From Oscillospiraceae bacterium (GTDB taxonomy: Bacteria > Bacillota > Clostridia > Oscillospirales > CAG-272), in the NCBI GenBank assembly GCA_015063645.1, contig SVTS01000012.1, positions 1-47,803 on the forward strand: 47,803 nucleotides of DNA, given 5' to 3'. Positions 1 to 6,107 of this stretch are shown here, piece after piece; within the stretch, counting starts at the first letter, position 1, and the number at the start of each line of letters is the position of its first letter. Below the pieces are notes generated by a model. The model saw nothing but the letters and a program-made list of their open reading frames with translations. It had not been told where the DNA came from and did no database searches. The position numbers and the translations under genes were made by a program.

Positions 1-236
1 ACCGAGTTCTTGTACCAGTTCACCGTCTTGATCTCGTACTTTCCAGGCTCGTTCGCGTCTACGCTATGGTCCGGCTTTTCACCTGCAACGGGAATCGCAC
101 AGTTACGGATTCCGATATAGTTGCAGGTTTTGAACCTTTCCTTTGCCGCAAATGCCGATATCGGCAGCACGCTGAGTATCATAATCATGCAGAGCATTGC
201 AGCAAATATTCTCTTGAAATGTGTGCGCTTTTTCAT
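1..236 (-). CDS. Secreted protein of unknown function, N-terminal part only
   Basis: The gene starts at the ATG at 236 and runs off the left edge, so only about 78 residues are visible. The first 30 residues form a classical Sec signal peptide: basic MKKRTHFKR, a hydrophobic core rich in Met, Leu and Ile, and an AFA cleavage site before an Ala-Lys. The mature start contains two Cys (CNYIGIRNC) that could form a disulfide. A strong ribosome binding site (AAGGAGATATA) lies just upstream and overlaps the stop codon of the preceding zinc-ribbon gene, so the two are probably cotranscribed and coupled. No domain is recognisable in the visible part. Confidence 0.75.
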   Translation of the reverse strand, partial: MKKRTHFKRIFAAMLCMIMILSVLPISAFAAKERFKTCNYIGIRNCAIPVAGEKPDHSVDANEPGKYEIKTVNWYKNS

Positions 237-249
237 TGAGTATATCTCC

Positions 250-546
250 TTATTTTTCAGTCATTTGTTCGCTTGAATGAAAGCTGACTTTTCTGCCGCA
301 GTGTGGACAGTACTGTGTATCTGCGGTAAGCATGATTTTACAGTACGGACAGTGGAAGTGCATTCTTTTGTAGGTGTCAAATAATGTTCCGACAGACAAA
401 AACCTTTTGCAGGACGGGCAGAAAAAACGCCATGCTCCCGTGATTTGTCCGCAGTTTTTGCAGACTTTCAGCTTTTTCATGACATACGGCCCCATACCGA
501 AGGATGCAAGCCGCAGGTATTTATCACTTTTGGTGTAGTCAATCAT
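250..546 (-). CDS. Small double zinc-ribbon protein
   Basis: This 98-residue protein has four CxxC knuckles (C29/C32, C43/C46, C66/C69, C80/C83), enough for two four-cysteine zinc ribbons. There is no signal peptide or membrane segment, so it is probably cytoplasmic. The ATG at 546 was chosen because a GGAGGA motif precedes it and because it overlaps the stop of the upstream gene by 8 bases (ATGATTGA), the usual sign of translational coupling. A longer in-frame extension exists upstream but lies inside the previous gene. The partner gene encodes another double zinc ribbon of similar spacing, so the two may be paralogues acting together. Function unknown; such ribbons often bind nucleic acid or protein, but nothing here decides that. 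Confidence 0.7.
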   Translation of the reverse strand: MIDYTKSDKYLRLASFGMGPYVMKKLKVCKNCGQITGAWRFFCPSCKRFLSVGTLFDTYKRMHFHCPYCKIMLTADTQYCPHCGRKVSFHSSEQMTEK

Positions 547-907
547 TGAAGCGTCCTCCGTAAATGAGCTGTTTACCGCATCGCGGACATAACACATCGG
601 AGACGGATACTTTTGTTCCGCAGAATTTGCAGTATTCCGGTGTGTTCTCCCATGGAGCACAGGCGACACATTCCAGCGCATCTGCGTTGAACATGGCATC
701 CATGACCCATTTCCCACACCTGTGGCATAAACTGAAACACGCTTTTCCCTCTGTGTCCCATGCTGTCTCAAGTTCTATCTCGGGAGATTCTGCGCGGTAC
801 GGCTTTGTAGTGCATAGCAGTGCCCCCGTCAGATCGCAGTAGAACCTGTATCGGTTGCCTCCTGAATCGGTAACGATTTTATACGCTGCAGTTTTCTTCT
901 TTTGCAT
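539..907 (-). CDS. Double zinc-ribbon protein, first gene of the set
   Basis: This 122-residue protein has CxxC pairs at C61/C64, C80/C83, C93/C96 and C107/C110, consistent with two zinc ribbons in the C-terminal half. The first 55 residues (MQKKKTAAYKIV onward) look like a small beta-rich domain of unknown type. The start at 907 is supported by an AAAGGAGGAAAG ribosome binding site; an upstream in-frame ATG at 970 has none. It is the first of three minus-strand genes (zinc ribbon, zinc ribbon, secreted protein), facing away from the plus-strand promoter at 981-1009. No convincing promoter was found for it. Function unknown. Confidence 0.7.
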   Translation of the reverse strand: MQKKKTAAYKIVTDSGGNRYRFYCDLTGALLCTTKPYRAESPEIELETAWDTEGKACFSLCHRCGKWVMDAMFNADALECVACAPWENTPEYCKFCGTKVSVSDVLCPRCGKQLIYGGRFND

Positions 908-980
908 ACAAAAATCTTTCCTCCTTTTGTGTGCTGCCGGTCTCTTGCATATATTTCCTGAAAACAGCACTGATGAATCG

Positions 981-1009
981 TTGACTGAATCGATATTTTA
1001 TGCTATACT
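981..1009 (+). promoter_or_regulatory. Sigma-A promoter for the leader RNA/solute-binding protein operon
   Basis: TTGACT at 981-986 and TATACT at 1004-1009 are separated by exactly 17 bases. Transcription would start near 1016-1018, giving a leader of about 240 bases before the first codon at 1260. Confidence 0.75.
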
Positions 1010-1020
1010 ATATTCATAAT

Positions 1021-1097
1021 GGACGGGGCGGTCTCCGGATCCGTTGGCGCGTGCCCGGAGACTCAGCGGAGTGATCCGCTATAAGGTACCCCTGTCT
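1021..1097 (+). ncRNA. Structured leader RNA, compact three-helix junction (riboswitch candidate)
   Basis: Three helices can be drawn by eye. P1 pairs 1022-1028 with 1089-1096, with one bulged U. P2 pairs GTCTCCGG 1031-1038 with CCGGAGAC 1055-1062, 8 perfect base pairs closing a 16-base loop. P3 pairs AGCGGA 1065-1070 with TCCGCT 1075-1080 around a GTGA (GNRA) tetraloop. The joining strands are CG, TC and ATAAGGTA. The element sits within a few bases of the predicted transcript start and about 160 bases before the start codon. It does not match any riboswitch consensus I can recall. It could be a ligand sensor, a protein-binding leader or a stability element; the function is inference. Confidence 0.55.
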
Positions 1098-1165
1098 TCT
1101 TTGGACTGAAGGCAAGATTTATACCCTCTTATATTCCTTGCAAGTATTATTTTACAGATTTTCGG

Positions 1166-1207
1166 ATTTTTGTCCCCCACCCAAATGGGCAAAAGGTGGG
1201 GAAAAAA
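1166..1207 (+). other. Second hairpin in the leader before the solute-binding protein gene
   Basis: CCCCACC at 1175-1181 pairs with GGTGGGG at 1195-1201, flanked by a T-run and an A-run that can extend the stem. No U-tract follows on the plus strand, so it is not an intrinsic terminator. A smaller CCC/GGG pairing inside the loop is an alternative. It could be the expression-platform side of the upstream element, but no mutually exclusive pairing with the ribosome binding site was found. Confidence 0.4.
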
Positions 1208-1259
1208 CAAAAATATTTCAGTTTTTTCGATGAATTTCCGAAAAGCGGAGGAACAAATC

Positions 1260-2600
1260 ATGAGAAAATCACTTGCATGCATCTTAACGGGAATTTTTCT
1301 GCTGCCTCTCATACTGGGCGGGCTTTGCGGCTGTTCCGACAATTCACTGCTTGATCCGGACGATCCACTCACTCTGACCATCTGGCACGTTTACGGGGAG
1401 CAGGCAGATGCTCCCATGAATCTGCTGATTGAAGAATTCAATGAAACGGTCGGACGTGAAAAAGGAATCCGGGTGCAGGTTACAAATGTAACCGGAACGT
1501 CTAAAATTCTGGCACAGCTGACGGATGCACAGGCAGGCAAGCCGGGAACGCCGGAGCTGCCCGATCTCTTTTCCTGCCATACGCAGAATGCGCCGTCGCT
1601 CGGTATCGACAATCTGCTGGACTGGAATGAGTATTTCTCCGGAAAAGAACTGAAAGCGTATGTCCCCGCATTCATCGACAGCGGCATGATTGACGAAAAG
1701 CTGATTGTGTTTCCCGTCTCTAAATCCACCTATGCGCTCTTCATCAACGGATCGCAGTTTGCCCGTTTCTCAAAAGATACGGGCGTGACCCTGGACAGCC
1801 TGTCCGACTGGGAGGGGTTCTTTGCAGCTGCCGAAAAATATTATGCATGGTCGGGGGGGCGTCCTTTCTGTGCACTGGACTATCTGATCCGCCATATGGA
1901 GCTTGATCTTCTGTCCCGGTACGGAGAGTTGGAATACACGGAAAACGGGTGGTACGATGAGAGTGACAGCGCACTCAGAGAATCCTTCTCCATGTTTGCG
2001 CAGGCACTGGCAAAGGGGCATATCGTCGTATCCGATCTGTATGCCAATACGCAGGTTATGACCGGCGAGGTTCTCTCCGGGATCGGATCTTCGGCAGCTG
2101 TAGGATATTATAATGATACTGTCACCTATCCTGACAACACATCCGAACCGATGGAGCTGCAGGTACTCCCTCTGCCGAAATCAGGCGGCAAAAAGGAATA
2201 CATGCCTCAGACCGGCGTAGGTCTGTGTGCTTTCAGAACGACTGAGCAGAAAGCGGAAGCCGCATATGAATTTGCCAAATGGTTCACGGAAAGTGAGCGG
2301 AATCTTGATTTTGTTGTCAGCACGGGCTACATGCCGGTGACAAACGGTGCGTTTGATAAAATCAAATCCTACGAGTTCACCGATGCGGCTTATGAAGCGC
2401 TTTACTCCGCTATTAAAGTGATGCATGAAGAATACATTCCCGTTGTCCGTCCGGATTTTGCGGGATTTTACGATAAGACAAATGCACTGTACAAGGGTAT
2501 TCGTGAAATGTGTCCCGGGCTGGCTGCACGGGCGGAAAAAGGGGAAAGCACGGACAAGCTGACAGAGGAGCTCTGGGCATTTTTCTGCAGCATTGACTGA
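1260..2600 (+). CDS. Extracellular solute-binding lipoprotein (sugar-type, family 1), orphan
   Basis: This 446-residue protein has a lipoprotein signal peptide with lipobox LCGC (lipid-anchored C25), then a mature domain beginning LTLTIWHVYGEQ, typical of family 1 sugar-binding proteins of ABC importers. Also typical are the MPVTNGAF segment and the later helical lobe. The ATG at 1260 has a GCGGAGG site 8 bases upstream; an earlier in-frame ATG at 1170 falls in the leader hairpin. No permease or ATPase gene lies nearby. Instead a membrane-bound LuxR-type regulator follows after 14 bases, suggesting a sensory partner rather than, or as well as, a transport component. The ligand cannot be told from sequence. 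Expression is probably controlled through the structured leader at 1021-1097. Confidence 0.85.
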   Translation: MRKSLACILTGIFLLPLILGGLCGCSDNSLLDPDDPLTLTIWHVYGEQADAPMNLLIEEFNETVGREKGIRVQVTNVTGTSKILAQLTDAQAGKPGTPELPDLFSCHTQNAPSLGIDNLLDWNEYFSGKELKAYVPAFIDSGMIDEKLIVFPVSKSTYALFINGSQFARFSKDTGVTLDSLSDWEGFFAAAEKYYAWSGGRPFCALDYLIRHMELDLLSRYGELEYTENGWYDESDSALRESFSMFAQALAKGHIVVSDLYANTQVMTGEVLSGIGSSAAVGYYNDTVTYPDNTSEPMELQVLPLPKSGGKKEYMPQTGVGLCAFRTTEQKAEAAYEFAKWFTESERNLDFVVSTGYMPVTNGAFDKIKSYEFTDAAYEALYSAIKVMHEEYIPVVRPDFAGFYDKTNALYKGIREMCPGLAARAEKGESTDKLTEELWAFFCSID

Positions 2601-2614
2601 AATGGGGTGGAATC

Positions 2615-4348
2615 ATGCGTAAGATTTCCACCGTACGGAATTCCGGCATTTCTTCCGTCAGAAAGTATTCCGAGTGGTCACTGAGAAGCAAACTGTTTGT
2701 GTATATGCTGTTTCTGGCACTGCTGCTGCTTCTGATACTGACTGCAGGACTTGTCGTGTTCGGTCGTACGACAAGTACGGAAGATACTTTTTATGAGGCT
2801 CTGGATATTCAGATGGAGGTGTTCGAGAAGGATGTTTCTGCTCATTTCGATCATCTCGCCGCCTCGGCAATCACCCTGTCCGAGAAAATGACGGATATTC
2901 TTGAAGCGTATCTGCATCGGAAGGGGGTATCCCTTCCTTCTCTGAACGATTCCGTAGAGGATGCCGCGGCTGTGCAGGCGGCAATGATAGAACCGCTTCA
3001 GAGTAAACTATTTGAGACGGACTGTTCCGGCGCGTTTGTCATGCTGAACGCTACCGTCAATACGGCGCTTCCCGATGCGGCTTTTTCCAGAACCGGTCTG
3101 TATCTGCAGATCAACGGTTATACGCCCTCCGATCCTGATGTTCTGATGTACCGCGGATTTACCGATATCGCCAAAGCACACGGGATCATGCCGCACCGGA
3201 AATGGCGGCTTGAATTCCGCACCGATCTGTTTCCCGATTACGCGGAGATACGGGCAGATGCAGCGCTGCCGCTTGAGAGGGCATATCGGATTACGGAGCT
3301 GTTCGTCCTGCCGGGAACCTCGGAAAACGTACTTTTACTGACGGTTCCCATGCTTGGCGCAGACGGAAGTTTTTATGGCATATGCGGATACGAAATCAGT
3401 GCCAGCTATTTTATGACCTATCATGCGCAGCCGTCAAAGCTTGCACATCTCAGCTGTCTTCTGACAGCGTATCACGAAAATATCCTGATTACCTCAGAAT
3501 CGCTCAGCTGCGGCGGATCAAACGGATATTTTCATGCACTTACGGATGATTATGCGATTATCCGGCGGGACGGCGGACTGACCGATTTTCAGTCAGATAC
3601 ATATACCTACCGGGGAATAACCAAAAAACTTTCCCTTTCTGCCGATTCGGGGGAATATCTTATTGCCGTTATGGTTCCGCGGTCGGATTATGACCGCGCA
3701 TTTCTGGCAAGTACGGCGCAGAATGTTGTTCTGCTTGTTCTGCTGCTGTTTTTCACGGTAAGTTTCTGCCGGTATTGCAGCAAACGGTTCCTGTCTCCGC
3801 TGCTTTCCGCACTGGAAGAGATCAAATCCGATAAACGGGATAAGGCAAGTTCGGATATTCCTGAAATTCTGGATCTGATCGAGTATCTGGACCGACAGGA
3901 TAAAGCGCACGGCGAGACGGTGAATGCTCTTACGCAGAAGCATCAGGAAGCAGAAAATGAAAAAATCCGCCTGCAGGCGGAGTATGAAACGGCATTGAGC
4001 GAATTCAACAGGATCGAAGCGGAATACAGCAGCGCGCAGAGCGAGCTGAGCCGTATACAGACGGAGCTTGAGCGGCTGGCCTATTCACGCAAAACGGAGA
4101 TTGATCCGGCAGATTATCAGTATTTCCTGGCGGGACTGGAGACGCTGACGGAAGCGGAACGGAATGTTTTTGAATACTATCTTGCGGGAAAGACCGCAAA
4201 GGAAATCCTTGCGCTGACCGGTGTCAAGGAAAGTACACTGAAATACCATAATCACAATATTCTGGGAAAGCTCGGCGTATCGTCCCGCAAACAAATGCTT
4301 CGCTATGCGGAGATCATGCGTCATCAGCGGGAAGAGACGGAAAATTAA
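2615..4348 (+). CDS. Membrane-anchored LuxR-type transcription regulator with extracellular sensor domain
   Basis: This 577-residue one-component regulator has a basic N-terminus, a strong membrane helix at about 27-49, a roughly 320-residue extracellular region (50-369) whose size and position recall a double-Cache sensor, and a second membrane helix at about 370-391. A charged coiled coil follows at about 427-490. A C-terminal LuxR-type helix-turn-helix spans about 511-568 (LTEAERNVFEYYLAGKTAKEI, then VKESTLKYHNHNILGKLGV). No histidine kinase, GGDEF or phosphoacceptor domain is present, so DNA binding appears to be tethered to the membrane. Expression is coupled to the solute-binding lipoprotein 14 bases upstream, and an intrinsic terminator follows. 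Inference: the binding protein, or its ligand, signals through the extracellular domain and the coiled coil controls dimerisation of the DNA-binding domain. Confidence 0.8.
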   Translation: MRKISTVRNSGISSVRKYSEWSLRSKLFVYMLFLALLLLLILTAGLVVFGRTTSTEDTFYEALDIQMEVFEKDVSAHFDHLAASAITLSEKMTDILEAYLHRKGVSLPSLNDSVEDAAAVQAAMIEPLQSKLFETDCSGAFVMLNATVNTALPDAAFSRTGLYLQINGYTPSDPDVLMYRGFTDIAKAHGIMPHRKWRLEFRTDLFPDYAEIRADAALPLERAYRITELFVLPGTSENVLLLTVPMLGADGSFYGICGYEISASYFMTYHAQPSKLAHLSCLLTAYHENILITSESLSCGGSNGYFHALTDDYAIIRRDGGLTDFQSDTYTYRGITKKLSLSADSGEYLIAVMVPRSDYDRAFLASTAQNVVLLVLLLFFTVSFCRYCSKRFLSPLLSALEEIKSDKRDKASSDIPEILDLIEYLDRQDKAHGETVNALTQKHQEAENEKIRLQAEYETALSEFNRIEAEYSSAQSELSRIQTELERLAYSRKTEIDPADYQYFLAGLETLTEAERNVFEYYLAGKTAKEILALTGVKESTLKYHNHNILGKLGVSSRKQMLRYAEIMRHQREETEN

Positions 4349-4380
4349 GGACAGGGGATCATCCCCTGTCCTTGTTTTTT
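4349..4380 (+). terminator. Intrinsic terminator after the membrane regulator gene
   Basis: GGACAGGGGA (4349-4358) pairs with TCCCCTGTCC (4362-4371), followed by TTGTTTTTT. The stop codon of the opposing peptidase gene lies in the loop, so the two transcription units converge here. Confidence 0.85.
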
Positions 4381-5045
4381 GCCTCAAATATATGCACATT
4401 CCCGAGCAGTTTTACTTTTCCGTTATCCACCAGAATAGCTCCTTCCATACATTGGGTCGCATACACCGTTTTTTTTCGTTCTGACAGAACCCGGCGGATG
4501 GATTCCTTTTGTTCCTCTGATCCTGTGTAATGAACCTCCAGATAAAAATCGCGGAGATAGGGCAGTCCCCGGTAATACCCGAATGTGGGGTAATCTTCAT
4601 CGGGGGACAGATGGTATTCAGCAAGCTGCAGAACAGCACCTGCACTGTAGCCCATGATGATGCCGGTGTGTTGCAGCAGAACTTCCTCCAAGGCAAATTC
4701 TCTGATTCGCTCCATCATCCGGTCGGGAAGACCGCCGGGAAAATACACAATGTCCGCCTTGCGGATGATTTCTTTTGCAGATTCCGGCGTGTCCCGATAA
4801 TACTGCACAAACGTGATATTATCCTCGGAAATACCATAAGATAGAAACCCGGCGGTGATGCCGCCGTAATATTTTCCGTTTTCTTTGCCGTAAAGCAAAT
4901 CCCAATCTTCCGCGCACCTGACGCGGCTGTCCCGGAAAGCAAAGGGAATTACCGCCACTTTGTGATGGGGCTTTATATACGCACGCAGTGTGTCAAACAG
5001 CCACGGTTCACTTAAATTATAGCCTTCAAGAAGAATATGTGTCAT
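4359..5045 (-). CDS. Peptidase E-like protein (peptidase family S51)
   Basis: This 228-residue cytoplasmic protein has the S51 (dipeptidase E/cyanophycinase) nucleophile elbow GYSAGAV, putting the catalytic Ser at 134. It also has the family's YFPGGLPDRM strand-turn at 101-110 and a following LEVHY segment near the usual catalytic His. Family members hydrolyse Asp-containing dipeptides (peptidase E) or related acidic peptides, so the exact substrate is unknown. The ATG at 5045 has an AGGAG site; a longer in-frame extension to 5111 runs into the promoter. It is monocistronic, with its own consensus promoter, and shares a terminator hairpin with the convergent regulator gene. Confidence 0.85.
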   Translation of the reverse strand: MTHILLEGYNLSEPWLFDTLRAYIKPHHKVAVIPFAFRDSRVRCAEDWDLLYGKENGKYYGGITAGFLSYGISEDNITFVQYYRDTPESAKEIIRKADIVYFPGGLPDRMMERIREFALEEVLLQHTGIIMGYSAGAVLQLAEYHLSPDEDYPTFGYYRGLPYLRDFYLEVHYTGSEEQKESIRRVLSERKKTVYATQCMEGAILVDNGKVKLLGNVHIFEAKNKDRG

Positions 5046-5082
5046 AGTTGTTCTCCTGAACAGATGGAAAGTATGATTTCTG

Positions 5083-5111
5083 ATTATAGCACACAAATTC
5101 TTTATTTGCAA
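5083..5111 (-). promoter_or_regulatory. Sigma-A promoter of the peptidase E-like gene
   Basis: On the minus strand, TTGCAA (5111-5106) and a perfect TATAAT (5088-5083) are 17 bases apart, ending 37 bases before the start codon. Confidence 0.8.
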
Positions 5112-5164
5112 GTCATTTTTCAGATTGTCAGCATGTATGTATACATGTATTTCTTTGCTTTTAC

Positions 5165-5193
5165 TTGTTTTTTCTCCTGCAGTATGCTATAAT
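5165..5193 (+). promoter_or_regulatory. Sigma-A promoter of the glycan-degradation operon
   Basis: TTGTTT at 5165-5170, a 17-base spacer and TATAAT at 5188-5193, preceded by a TGC extended -10. It lies 34 bases before the first gene. Confidence 0.75.
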
Positions 5194-5227
5194 ACTTTTG
5201 TGAAATCAATGAAAAAAAGGTGATATT

Positions 5228-6052
5228 ATGCAGATTTCGGCGAAAATAAGCGAAAAGTTCCTTCCGATCACAGCGGAGATCGGGTACTGCGGAACGGATG
5301 AATCCTTTCTTTCTTATGATGAGAGGGACAGGATACTCACAGCGGAGTACACGCAGGAGGTACTGAACAAGTACGAAAAGATTCGTGCGGTCGGTATGCG
5401 CGTATGCCAGACACATATGACCTATCTGCCTTCCCACCGTCCGCGCATGGACGAATATGCGGAATACGAGGCATATTTTATGCCGCTGTATGAAAAAGAG
5501 ATCACCCTGACAGCGCAGATGGGATGCCCCACAACGGTAATGCATCCGTATTTCACCGATGACGCGGTAAAAAGCCGTGAGGTCAATGTAAGATTGATTG
5601 AACGGATGCTGCCGATGCTGGAGAAAAACGGCGTTATCTTGTCTCTTGAGAATATTTACGGTGCGGCATACGGCGAAGCGCATCATTCTGCCGCGGAGGA
5701 TATGCTGTATTATGCGGAATGTTTCCGCAGTCCCTACGTAGGTATCTGCCTGGATACGGGACACGCGGTGATCCGCGGACAGGATCCCTCTGCCATGCTG
5801 CGCAAAACGGCACCGTACCTGACCGCACTGCATGCTCATGCGACAGTGCCGGGGATGGATCTGCATACGATCCCCTGTACGGTGGGACAGAAAATCAAGT
5901 GGACAGAAATAGCACAGATCCTGAAAGAATCTCCCTACAAAGGGACTTTCAATATGGAAATCAAACCGCCGTCCCAGCTGAGCGAAGCGGCATCCGTATT
6001 GTTTTATCAGCTTGCGTACCGGATTGCCTGGGATCTGCTTGGAGAGGAATAA
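5228..6052 (+). CDS. Sugar phosphate isomerase/epimerase-like TIM-barrel protein
   Basis: This 274-residue protein is of the xylose isomerase-like TIM-barrel superfamily. The expected metal and catalytic positions are in order: H63, H106, E141 (SLEN), D176 and H179 (CLDTGH), H202/H204 (LHAHA), D211 and H213, and E244 (NMEIK). Such enzymes isomerise or epimerise ketoses, inosose or sugar acids using a divalent metal; the exact substrate cannot be read from sequence. It is the first gene of an operon with a GH78 rhamnosidase and a GH20-like enzyme, so it probably acts on the monosaccharide released, or on a modified sugar. The start has an AAAAAGG site 6 bases upstream. Confidence 0.8.
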   Translation: MQISAKISEKFLPITAEIGYCGTDESFLSYDERDRILTAEYTQEVLNKYEKIRAVGMRVCQTHMTYLPSHRPRMDEYAEYEAYFMPLYEKEITLTAQMGCPTTVMHPYFTDDAVKSREVNVRLIERMLPMLEKNGVILSLENIYGAAYGEAHHSAAEDMLYYAECFRSPYVGICLDTGHAVIRGQDPSAMLRKTAPYLTALHAHATVPGMDLHTIPCTVGQKIKWTEIAQILKESPYKGTFNMEIKPPSQLSEAASVLFYQLAYRIAWDLLGEE

Positions 6053-6062
6053 AGACTTATGT

Positions 6063-6088
6063 GCGTAGGGAAGGAATTCCCTGTACGC
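6063..6088 (+). other. Intergenic hairpin before the rhamnosidase gene
   Basis: GCGTA (6063-6067) pairs with TACGC (6084-6088), with an inner GGGAA/TTCCC pairing. No U-tract follows. It is probably an mRNA processing or stability element just upstream of the AAGGAG site. Confidence 0.4.
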
Positions 6089-6107
6089 TGAAAAAAGGAG
6101 ATATACT

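Noticed and set aside
1021..1097. Assignment of the leader to a known riboswitch (ZTP, THF, guanidine, c-di-GMP, purine)
   Set aside because: The core sequences I know for these classes are not present; left as unclassified.
1166..1207. Intrinsic terminator in the leader
   Set aside because: The stem is followed by A residues, not U, on the plus strand.
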